DNA from: Magicicada septendecula
Lineage: Eukaryota > Arthropoda > Insecta > Hemiptera > Cicadidae
Direction: 5' to 3'
Assembly (NCBI GenBank): GCA_034769895.1
Contig: CM068373.1
Span: forward strand, 432,989,080 to 433,053,079
DNA: 64,000 bases
Below, one piece after another: positions 44,388 to 54,700 of this stretch. A program made the position numbers and the translations under genes. Below the pieces are notes generated by a model. That model was not told where the DNA came from, did not search any database, and saw only the letters and a list, made by a program, of their open reading frames with translations. Numbering within the stretch: position 1 is the stretch's first letter; every line of letters starts with the position of its first letter.

Positions 44388-46364
44388 TAAAAAGTATAGA
44401 ATAATAAAAAAATAATGTTTGTCAATGAAATAAAATTTTACTACTAATAATTAAAAACGAGAGCGCGTTTAACTAGTAATAACTTCAAATTATTAATAAA
44501 TATTGTGAAATGTTGTAATAACGTGATACCAGCGGAAACCCTGAATGCAGTGAGCACATACGACAAGCTTGCGTTGCGATATTTATTTTCTAGTCTAAGT
44601 TTATTGAATAGAATTGACAACGCTCTATGATGTAGAAGTTTATACCATAGTTCATTCCTCAAAGCCAGTTCATTATTCACGTGGAAAGGAACTGTGAAAC
44701 TTAATTCTTGTTAGTTTTGTTTGACAAAGGAACGCTGGAATGAAAGGAAACTCTAAGTTAACAAAGTTCTTCCTGAGGTCAATTTGCTGAACACGGGTCT
44801 GAATGGAAATAAACTTCACTTTAACTTTACCAGTAAATTAAGAAAGTTACTAACATCGCCAGTGTTATTTCCAAAGCACACGTACACGCCTTAGCACAAT
44901 GAACTAATTTATTTTCTGTTAATATTCAGTGTTCTTTTTCATTGACTTTTATTTCATTTATTTCGGAATCACAAAAAGATATTTAATATTAGGAAAGCTA
45001 TTAAAGGCTAAGATAATTACAAAAACTTATAAAAGTGTGTAGCATTTTACGTCAAAGTCAACGACATTGACGCTTCAAAAGTTCAATTAATTAACTTATA
45101 CAATTTACATTTAATTCAACGAATTATTGCTTCATAATTTAGTAACTACATTTTGGTTTTTTAATCTTAAACAATGATTTAAACAAGTAACAGTGTCATA
45201 ATACATCTTGACACATACAAACAATTAAACAATTGTAAAAATCAAACAATGTCACAATGCTAGTAATAGAATTGCAACAACGTAAGAATTAAGTAATGCA
45301 AAAATAGAACAATATAAATCGCAATAATAAACAATGTAGCAGAGTAATGATTCATAAATATCTGGATAAAACAGGAAAAAATAGTGTAAATACGCAAACG
45401 CCCAAAAATAAAACAAAGTAAGAATATTTGCATAAAAAATGTAATAATCAAAAATTCTAACTACGCTGCAACTGTATAATATTAACATTGGAACAATCCA
45501 ACATTCCAATAATGCTACAATTGATAGACCTTATAACGAAGTAACCATTAGCGATATAAATCCAACAACGCAAAAAAGTGTAAAATTTACAAGACAACAG
45601 TGTGTTAAACTATGGAGTAATGTATCAAAATAGTAATGCACTAACTCAACAAGTAAAGATTGTGAGCATGTACAAATGAAATAAGTACAATCCATAGTTT
45701 AAGAATTGGAGTTCCACGACGTATAATTTGTATCGCTCTAACATTGTAATAATAAAAATATTTAAGCCAAAAGTGTGTCCGAAAACAAATCGTTTTTGAG
45801 ATACTGCTAGCAAAACATTTTGCCTCGATTGTTTCTCAAACAATACAGTGAGGCATTAATACAACAAACATTTTAGACTCTATTTACTAAGGAGATAGAA
45901 GATTTTGCATGAAATTTAGTCTGTAGAACTAAATAAAACAAATCTCGAAACTCCATCTGCAGTAATTCTCAAAACGTCTGTAAAATATTTTTAAATAGGA
46001 GACTGAAAGCACGTTTTTTAAATTCAGCAAGCATTAACTTTAAGTTGTCAATAAATATAAAAATATTTAAAAAATTTTTATGGAATTTAATTATGAAAAA
46101 AGGTACGCCTAAACAATGTCAGCCGACAGCACGTTAATGTTTAAGTTTTATAAAAAGCAAACCAGACCAAATTGGGCCTAAAAAAGTTATAATTTTGATA
46201 TAATCACAAATACTTTTTTCTGTTATAAGACAATTTTTAACACACATTTAAAGAAAACAGTTCATACAGATTCGTTTCTAAAAACTTTAATTATTGTTCT
46301 GCTAAAAGCCTTGTTAGCAAAATAGAGACCGATGAAGTTGTCACTAAGAAGCCAACAACACGTA
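44388..46364. other. AT-rich stretch, no gene seen
   Basis: The part at 45180-45640 is rich in loosely repeated words such as AACAATG, GCAATAAT and AGTAATG, giving a degenerate low-complexity texture. Frames here reflect composition and not genes. Confidence 0.35.
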
Positions 46365-46727
46365 TTAATCGCTTCCGGTTGTGTCTGCTTCATTAAGCTC
46401 TTTGCACCTAGCAAAGTCATGAAAAATGAAGCAATACAAAATAATTACATAAAAAATGATATAAGATGCGAGAAAGGCCGACCGTTGGCGATCATTCGCT
46501 TCTCTATTTTCTGCCAAGCGAAACAGCTCATCCGAGCTTTGGATGTCGGTCCACGCCTTTGTGTTTCTTGGGTGTCCTCTAGGTGCGTCTATGGTCAACG
46601 GAATGTAGGAATTATCCCAATTAGGAGGATCAAAGTGCGCCGGCGGAAGCGTATTGTCATCAACAAAGCAATAACACACAATTACAATAATGCCGCAATG
46701 AAACAAGTAACGCAGTAGTCTAAGCAT
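46365..46727 (-). CDS. Hypothetical small membrane or secreted protein
   Basis: This is a 120-codon frame starting at the ATG at 46727-46725 (an upstream in-frame TTG at 46733 is not a likely start). The first 22 residues (MLRLLRYLFHCGIIVIVCYC) resemble a signal peptide or anchor. A GC-richer hydrophilic middle with several prolines follows: LPPAHFDPPNWDNSYIPL, then DAPRGHPRNTKAWTDI and DELFRLAENREANDR. A second hydrophobic stretch (ASYIIFYVIILYCFIF) lies near the end. I do not recognise the family. The middle looks more protein-like than typical random frames here. It could be an exon, since AGGTGC near the 3' side could act as a donor, or chance. Confidence 0.25.
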   Translation of the reverse strand: MLRLLRYLFHCGIIVIVCYCFVDDNTLPPAHFDPPNWDNSYIPLTIDAPRGHPRNTKAWTDIQSSDELFRLAENREANDRQRSAFLASYIIFYVIILYCFIFHDFARCKELNEADTTGSD

Positions 46728-46898
46728 TATCAATGAACAAATCGATGTGTCAACAATCCACCATGTCGACGACTGAATTTTATATGAATCAGAAAATCTC
46801 TCTGAAAATACACAGTATTACGTCATCTTACTGATTATGCAATAGACGATAAACAACTGGGCTACATACAATACAATGACAGTCTGTATGATTAATAC

Positions 46899-47434
46899 TG
46901 TTACAACGGTCTACTGATCGTCGTATGGTACAATGGCGAACAAAATACAAGACACCAATTAAGTCACTAATCACCACTTTTAATTATCACAATTAAACAG
47001 TTTTTAATCAACAAGATAGTCTATTACAACAAATCGAATAAAAATTGATCACACATAATGAAAAAATTTTAACTAACATACAACACAATTGTATTACAAT
47101 TGTCCCGCGCAATTATAAAACACATAACACTTCGCCACAATGCTATGATCCGCACTCCAATAAATCGCAAACTAAAACCACTCAAACAAACTGACTGCTA
47201 AGCGCAGCTGTCGTCGTTGAATAGATAGCAGAATTGTTCCAGAATAGTCGATACTACGCATCACCAATAAAGGAAAACATTAGAGCGTAATTCATTGCGG
47301 GTATTGCGGCACTGTCTAGCTAACGCGTTGAGAATCACTTACGCACTCAACATTACAGTCGGATTCCTCCGGAATAGCCTAGAAACACGTACAAGGTTTT
47401 GTACTGGCGTACACTTTTTCCCCATTACGTAACA
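46899..47434 (-). mobile_element. Solo LTR with ATAC target duplication
   Basis: In plus order it starts TGTTACAACGGTCTACTGAT and ends CCCATTACGTAACA, with ATAC on both sides (46895-46898 and 47435-47438). It matches the 13136-13698 copy over the ACAAGACACCAATTAAGTCA and CACTAATCACC blocks and over the promoter half. The terminal dinucleotides are intact, so this is a comparatively young member of the family. Confidence 0.9.
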
Positions 47435-47493
47435 ATACAATTAATTTCATTGTTGTAATTTATATAAAATAATGTTATTACTTTTACAAAAAT

Positions 47494-47819
47494 AATACCG
47501 GGCTAATGGGCCTTGGTCGGTTATTATGAATTATCGACATATCGTCGCCAACGTTTTGATTTCCCCCTCTAGGATATTCTTGAGGCCGCCAAAAAGCGAC
47601 ACGTTACGCGAAAACAGAAGCGGGAGATCTTCGCCGAACAATACCTGGTACTTCCGGCCGGTAGTGTCGAGTATCTTTCGGCGAAGATCTACCGCACTGT
47701 TTTTGAATACTTAGTCGCTTTTTTGCACCCCGAAGAAGATCTCCTAGGGTGGAATCGAATCGTTGACGACAAGATGTCTATAATTCATAGTAACAGACTG
47801 CGGCCTAACAGCCCGGTAT
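47494..47819. repeat. Palindromic element, ~105-bp arms
   Basis: The sequence from ATACCGGGCT at 47494 is an imperfect inverse of the sequence ending AGCCCGGTAT at 47819. Identity is roughly 70-75% over about 105 bp. An inner pair, AGATCTTCGCCGAA and TTCGGCGAAGATCT, flanks a central 35 bp. Each arm holds a heptamer, a GAT-x-ATC type stem and a GAAAC-like word followed by CGTTG-GCGAC. The two arms deviate at different positions, so an ancestral CTGAAGA...GAAACG arrangement is likely. No clear target duplication was found. Confidence 0.65.
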
Positions 47820-48384
47820 TTAGGAATAATTTTGAAAATAGCGTCACCTGCCGTGTAAGCTTTAGGCAAAAGTTGAAAAGGAAAATGTTTATAAATTGAT
47901 ACTACACTACAGGTATGTGTTGGTAAAATGTATTAGTCTATAATAGCTAGTTACAATTGTGCAGCTCACGTACTTATATGTAACTTAGATACATATGCTA
48001 ACAAGTGGTCTTTATGCTTATTCAGATACCGTAACGGAGGAAAGAATAGTAATTTGACTGAAATGAACGTCTCAAAATAGTTAATAAAAAAAGTAACCGT
48101 TCAGAATTTTTTACACATTGTTTTTGATACAGTTTATTACTTAATTACTTTCAAGAAAACAGTAAACACTTTTTAGAATGACGAATGCATTTATCTTACG
48201 CATAGTTGGTAAGAATACGACATTTTACCAACTATGGTAACATTACATTTGGTTACATTACATTTTGTTGTCAAGTCGACAGTAATTAGTTTGCAATATA
48301 GCAGCCTTATTAATTAGATAAAATTAGATAAAAATTAATGTGTGCCATTGATATGCAAATAGTCAGTTATTGACTGTAGATAAT
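47820..48384. other. AT-rich stretch, no gene seen
   Basis: No coding motif or strong repeat was recognised. Confidence 0.35.
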
Positions 48385-49045
48385 CGTCTCCTCCTTCACC
48401 TCATGGAGTAGGCACTTTGCCTGTTCCGGTTCACAGAGTATCTCTCCATCTCACTCTCGATCTTCCTACATCTCTTGCACCAAAGGGTCTATATCGAAAC
48501 GGAACCTTAGGCAGTCGTCCATCCTCCATTCTGTCCACATGCTGTAACCATCCCTTGCGATATGTCTGTATTTTATCATTATGGAGAATACTTGTAGCTC
48601 CTCTCTAATATCCTCATTGCGCAAACGATCCTGTCTCGTGCAGCCATTCTTCTTCTCATAAATTTCATTTCAAAAGTTTGAATCTTGTATTTAATTCTTT
48701 TTGTAGGAACCCATGTTTCAGATCCATACAGTAAAACAGGCAGTACCATTGGTTTATAAAACTTAAGCCTTGTCTCTTTCCTTGTTTTTCCTCAACTTTC
48801 TATGTATAACACCAAACATCATCTGAAACCTCGATGTTATTGTAGTGACATCTCGACATCTCGGCGTGTGTCATTTCCAATACTGATAGTGCAACCTAGT
48901 TAATTTAAATCAGAGACTTTTTCCAAAACTGTTCCCTCAAGAACAGTTTTGGATCTGACTAGAAACTTCCCCCAAAAAGCCATTATTTTTGTTTTCTGCT
49001 TAGATTTCTGTAGATTAAAAACGATATTTTTTCAATTTTGTGACA
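48385..49045 (-). mobile_element. LINE RT thumb-to-tail fragment
   Basis: On the minus strand: KQKTKIMAFWGKFLVRSKTV, then LGCTISIGNDTRRDVE, KETRLKFYKPMVLPVLLYGS, ETWVPTKRIKYKIQTFEMKF and HVDRMEDGRLPKVPFRYRP, ending GRSRVRWRD. The order follows the LINE region behind the RT active site. Three or more stops and one frame change occur. It ends near a GGAGGAGAC-type sequence at about 48388. Confidence 0.82.
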
Positions 49046-49204
49046 GTTGAAAAATTGATTGGCCTTTTATGTGATACTTGTGTTCGACAAACACACTAAA
49101 TAATTGTAAATTGTTGAAAGTCCTGTTACTAATATTTTTTATTTCTATTTCTTACTTAACACAAATACCCGTCAACTCAAAAATTTTAGATTCTTTATTT
49201 TAAA

Positions 49205-49676
49205 TGTTATGTTATAAGCATAGTATATACACATTAAACGGTGTTTTCCTCATCCCGTTGTCACCTAACCTCACAAATGAAAACAACTCGTATTTCTGTA
49301 TATTAAGAAATAGGAAAATTTACAATTAATACAATTCTTCTTTTCATCATCGTAATATATCGATACACTCGCATATTAAAAATATCAAAAATGTACTGCT
49401 GGAACGAATAAAGTGTAGTTCCGATGCCGCTAAATAGAATTTGTTTATTTACACGTTACTATGGTAATTAATTCTGGTCTCCATGGTGTGTTTGACACTT
49501 TTATACGCGTCAGCAGAAAGGCATAATAAAAAGGGCCCAAATCGTCCGAACGGGGCAGAATATTCAATTCCAAGATAGACAGTCTTTTTACCTTTTGTCA
49601 CAGATTACCTGAGCAAATTTGGTGGCAATCGATGTAGCGGTGTGGATTTGTATTTAATACAAAGAAACTAATCCTC

Positions 49677-49717
<41 letters not shown>

Positions 49718-49721
49718 CGTG
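49205..49721 (-). mobile_element. Helitron-like repeat, copy 2, with GT tract
   Basis: The reverse complement matches 12740-13040 and 13725-14060 in a single continuous copy. It carries ACACCGCTACATCGATTGCC, GACGCGTATAAAAGTG and the GTGAGGTTAGG block. The 5' side ends in a GT microsatellite (49679-49712). This copy shows the order of segments that is split around the solo LTR at 13 kb. Confidence 0.55.
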
Positions 49722-51665
49722 GAGGGGGGAGGGGTGTATTGCAACTAAACAAACTAAGGTATCATAAATGTGAAATTACTAATAACATATAGCAGAGTAT
49801 CTTATCTGGAGGTAGGGATTTATTAAAGACAAGAACTAAAACAAATTGAAGTCTGCAAGTTCTTAACATAAATTATTTATTAACCATATATTGTCTTTAA
49901 ATTCAAATGATGTTTATTTGAACAATCGTCTACGTTACTTAATTGAAGAATTCCTTTTTGGATCTGCTGCCGTCACATGGAATTCATACATCACGTCGTT
50001 TATCTGCCCGATATGGTTTTTACGTTTACAATCTCAGATTCGATAAGTGGGCCAGTGAGTTATTATTAAATGCGGTGTATTTAGCTTTCACCTTCCGGCA
50101 ATCTTGATGTGTCCACGCGTTGATATAGTTGTACTGTGAGTGAGTACAACTGCCGTAAACGAAAAACCTTGACTAGCGCGAGTTAGCACTAATAGCTCTT
50201 CATTACATTTGTTTATAAGTTCTAGTATCCCTTTAATTTAGTTAACGGGGAACTCGTACCTGAAATCTAGAACAGTCTTCACTCATATAGCAAACGTGTA
50301 ATGCCGCGAAGAACTCGCACAGAGTACGTCTGATTAGGACGAGTTTACACAAGAACTGTACGAAATTCCCTCTTCCAGCGCAGATTGCAAATGAAAATTA
50401 AAGCACTTGATTGATTAAAATTTAGAACACGTGACAGATTTCTACCTTGATGTCAAGAAATCGTGTAAAACTATGTCAGAATTTGCAAAATCTTCTATAG
50501 ATTTTATATAAAATTTTTATGACTTTTCTGCATATAAGGCTTCTATAGAAAAGTGAATTCCGTTAAAAAATACTTATTAAAATTACATGTTTTGAGTTAG
50601 TGACATACATACATATAACGCTATTTATGACGCATAAGCTGTCCAAGTTTCATTCCTATAAGTTGTTTATTATAGATTAGAAGCTATTCAGTAAAACACA
50701 AATAACACGCGCACACTCGCACTCACGCACAAAACTTGCACTTGACATGACAGAGAAGTAGTTTATGGGCATTTTGACATTGTACATATAATTACACATC
50801 TCTTAATTCAAAACTTACAGATACTTTAAAAATCTGAACAAAATAAATTTAAGAATATGTCTATAACGTCATAAAGTGTGTAATAGCGTCTAGTCATTAC
50901 TAAAACGACTCCTTCTGCAATAATGTGTTATTACTGTGAGGAAATTGTTTTATCGTAGGAGATTTTTGTTGCGTACATTTGTATACCTTTGCCTTCTTTA
51001 ACTTTGATTCTTATACCAGCAAACGAAAGTAGTTTTACCTTCTGAGTAAGGTATGCCATTGTTGTGTGTAATGGCAGGTACAGTTGTGTAGTCAAGTGAC
51101 AAAACTTTGCACTTCAAAAATTGTAACAAATATATGCCGCTGACAGATCTCAAAATTGAATTAAATTTCAAGTATAACGCTTGAAATTACAATGCTTACA
51201 CGGCACAGAACAATGGCACAAGTTTTGCTCCAGTGACAAACCGCACATAAATCTCTCAAGTAATCACTTGGTTCACCACAACACATGACTGTTCCACTGT
51301 TCCGCACAGAGAGAGAATATGGAAATTGCGGCTGACCGCACTTCCTTTGTTGTAACCGGTACAGAGCAGATGTCACCCATACACTAACACGTTGCTTATA
51401 CAATAAATAGAGCCCCTGAAATTATGTCTTATTACCTTTGTTCAAAAGCAACAGTTTATTTTATCTAGACAAATAGTTTCCACTTTCCAAAACAACGAAA
51501 CGGAAGTTTGTTTTCATAATCAAACAAAACCAAACAGAAATCATACATGACATTCCGCAAATTTTTCAATTGATCCTCGTAAATATGTTATCCTAGAACT
51601 CAGTTCAGAAGTAGAAAACTATTTCCTTTAGGCTAGAGTCATTTAGCGGGCCAGATCTGATACAG
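49722..51665. other. AT-rich stretch, no gene seen
   Basis: A minus-strand frame of 80 codons at 51161-51403 is cysteine-containing but shows no known motif. Otherwise nothing is recognised. Confidence 0.35.
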
Positions 51666-51678
51666 TTAAGTGAAACAT

Positions 51679-51832
51679 TTTTTTGCAGTCTCCAGATCGC
51701 TATTATGATTAACTTAAGAATTTTTTACCTTGTATAATCCAAATATGGGGATTTAGTCCCCGAAACATGTTGTATGTAAAAAACTGAGATCGCCTAGTGG
51801 ATTATACAAGGTAAAAAATTCTTAAGTTAAAC
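51679..51832 (+). repeat. Hairpin element with 13-bp target duplication
   Basis: Bases 51710-51740 and 51799-51829 are perfect 31-bp inverse arms. The loop contains a GGGGA/TCCCC stem followed by GAAACATG. The direct repeat TTAAGTGAAACAT flanks the unit at 51666-51678 and 51833-51845. An unpaired 31 bp on the left includes CAGATCGC, which recurs in the loop as GAGATCGCC. Duplications of 13 bp fit target-primed reverse transcription better than cut-and-paste transposition. Confidence 0.75.
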
Positions 51833-52078
51833 TTAAGTGAAACATGAATTACAAACCGTTGAAATTATTAAGTGCTGCGTATTCTGTGTACTCACAAAAA
51901 ACAAACACAAAGGGATTTAGAAATGCGCCTAAATGTCATCACTACATGCTATAAAATAGATATCGTTAAACTCGCCGCTAGAGTTTCTGTAGTTTAAACA
52001 GTAAAAGCGTTTAATTAAAGTGATGAAAGTTACTTAATTAACTAGGTAGTCATTAAAACATACTGACGCCACGAGTCT

Positions 52079-52080
<2 letters not shown>

Positions 52081-52130
<50 letters not shown>
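52081..52130. repeat. TC microsatellite, 50 bp
   Basis: An uninterrupted run of 25 TC units. Confidence 0.95.
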
Positions 52131-52134
<4 letters not shown>

Positions 52135-52309
52135 CAGTTGGCCTAGTGACCTACATACACAAATACAGAGCAACGTATATTAAAATGCATACGATACAAA
52201 CGTACTGAGTAAGTCGTGGTGAACTATAACACACATTGATGCCTCTAACCGTCAGCCTTTATATATACGCTGGTAGTAATTATTTATATTCAGCATTTGA
52301 TGAAATTTT

Positions 52310-53140
52310 CATATGTTACTTCCATGTTCCGTAAGAAAATGGAAGTATGGTGATCGCAAAAAAATGTGTTCGAGATAACGTCTTATGCTGATTGTACCAC
52401 CCTCAAAACATGAAGAGAAGTTATTTTCCGAAAAGTGTCTGTCTTTGTGTAGAATTTTTTCTATGGCGAACTGTAACTGTTGCAAATTCAAGCAGAATCA
52501 AATAAGTTTTGCATGTGTACCCGAATTGTAAAGGGCTCAGGCCTACTGAATTTGCTAATAATCGGTTAAGAGAAAGGAGTAGTTTACCTGCAACCTTTTA
52601 CAATTTAGCAAGAGTAAAATACTTAATTTTGATAAATAAAGTATCCTTAAATGGAAGTCATACTAATCCACTGTAGAAAGGTAGATGAAATATTTATAAA
52701 TGAAAAGGGTAATTGAAGGGAGAGGGTGTGATTTTTTCAAATTACTTTGTTGATATCAAATAAAGTACGAGTATTTAATTTTAAATGATAATAATATACT
52801 TGCCAATTACATATAATAAAACTATTACTCTACGAAAGTGTCAATATTATTAATGGTGGTGACCGGTTGAGGAGGAGGGAAGATTATCTGCATAGTTCAG
52901 TTTCCATAAGAATAAAGTACCTAATTATTATAGATAATGTGACTAAGAAATAACATTATAAGAAACTACTACCCAATAATACCGGAAATATTTATAAACA
53001 GTGAAAATAGTTTGAGGGTGGGGTATATTTTTTTTAGAAATTATCGAACCGCATTCAAGTAAATGATTTTAAATATAAATCTTAGAACATGGAAATCGTG
53101 TATGGTTCTCCATGCCGATTTTATTTTAAATCATTGGTAA
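52310..53140 (+). repeat. Interspersed repeat family B, copy 1
   Basis: It begins near ACTTCCATGTTCCGTAAG and ends at AGAACATGGAAATCGTGTAT plus a CCATGCCGATTTTA tail. These ends give a weak terminal inverted match (TTCCATGTTC-x-TAAG). The interior includes TTCTATGGCGAACTGTAACT, GGAGTAGTTTACCTGC and GGTAGATGAAATA, all of which recur at 59765-60680. No protein is encoded. It is most likely a non-autonomous element. Confidence 0.65.
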
Positions 53141-54457
53141 AATTAAATAGACCTTTTAAGTTTATTAAATTATGGATTATTTTATAAACAGTACTATTTT
53201 CTAAGTTTCTTCTAATAATAAGTTTGTGGGGTTTTTTAAACGTACATTTCTTAATAATTCATATTTATGGAAGTTACATTTTTAAACATTTTATGCGTTA
53301 CTAACAGAAATTACTTAGATATGTAGGCTTAAAACAATTTCTGCATTACTTTAAGTCAGTTTGTAAACCATAATATTCAATGCAACTACTTCTGTTAAAG
53401 TGGATGGCGACGAAACGATGTTTAATCACGTCTAAATTATTGTTCAGTTCTTGATGCCATCAACGTTTCGAACTGTAAACTTACACTTTGCTAATCTTCA
53501 AGGCACCGTTCATTTTATTTTATCACGACCACATCTCATCAAATTAATGTCGCTTTATCCTATTTAACCCTTTTTCACGGTTATTATATGCAGACAGTGT
53601 GTCCAAACTTCTAAATACTCATACGTCCCTTGTATTTTTTGTCGTTTCTTTTTCTTTTTGTGAAACCTATTCTCAAGTTACATCGTATACGTCCCTGGTC
53701 TTGTTTCTTCAGAAAACATTTGGATGTCTGTCACGTGTTTACGGCAATAATTTCCGATCGAATTCTTTATTCTCCCACTTTCTTTTCTAAAACAGAAAAA
53801 GTATAGCGCCTCAACCTTTAAGCTAATGCTACTGGCTTGAAAAGCTAGCAATTCTGTAGAAATGAAAAGAAAGCGGAGAAAAATAAAAGCTTGAAAAATA
53901 AAAGAAGAAATCAGTTTCATTGCTGGTACAAGATCCTAGCATAAAAAAAGGTAATAAGGTAACCACAGCTTTACTGGTACAAGAGTACTCATCTAGGTAA
54001 AGTAAATTAAGACTTAATTGTAGTCAATTAATTAAGGAATATCAATGTAAGCTTATGTGTGCCTATATACGGTATTAATATATTTAATAAAAATATTACT
54101 TAAGACGATGTTAAAATGTGTTAAAAATATAGTAAAGACCAAAATTAAGAAGTCGAATCCGGTGGAATGCGGGAATTTAACGTAACACATATTTAGAACT
54201 TAATTAAAAAGGTCACGATCCAAAAAGTTTTACTCTATTTAAACTAAATATTTTTATAATTTAAAATATCTATGGTTTCTACTTATTTGTATTAAAGGAT
54301 TTTATAAAACTGATAAATAGTTAATCATTAGATTTTGATCAGTCACTTAGTGCATATTAAGTAGAAGAATTTAATTTTTGCATGTATTGTTTTATAAGTC
54401 GTAATATTTTTATAATTTCAAGTTCCATTTTAACATTCAAATTACAATAAGGTTAAA
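53141..54457. other. AT-rich stretch, no gene seen
   Basis: Frames of 63 and 80 codons overlap on opposite strands at 53599-53920 but have no recognisable motif. Confidence 0.35.
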
Positions 54458-54700
54458 ATGTTGACAAAATTGTGTGTTAAAAGCTGTATTTTAAGTCTGA
54501 ATACGGTTTTGCTAGTTTTAATTACTTCCTTAATTTACTGCCAGACTTACAATAGAATTTACTTCTGCTGGAAGTCGTGTTCAGCGAATTTCCCTTATGA
54601 GGAACTTTATTCACGGAAAGTTTGCCTTTATTCTAGCCAACGTTTCTTTGTAAAGATAATTGTACGCGAAATTGAGCTTCTCAGGTCCTTTACAAGTTAA
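54458..54700 (+). CDS. Doubtful small secreted-peptide ORF
   Basis: An 80-codon frame with a hydrophobic N-terminus (LNTVLLVLITSLIYC) that could be a signal peptide. A short cysteine-containing part follows (IYFCWKSCSANF). AATAAA lies directly after the stop. I recognise no family. Frames of this length arise by chance in DNA of this composition, so this is listed only as a weak candidate. Confidence 0.12.
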   Translation: MLTKLCVKSCILSLNTVLLVLITSLIYCQTYNRIYFCWKSCSANFPYEELYSRKVCLYSSQRFFVKIIVREIELLRSFTS

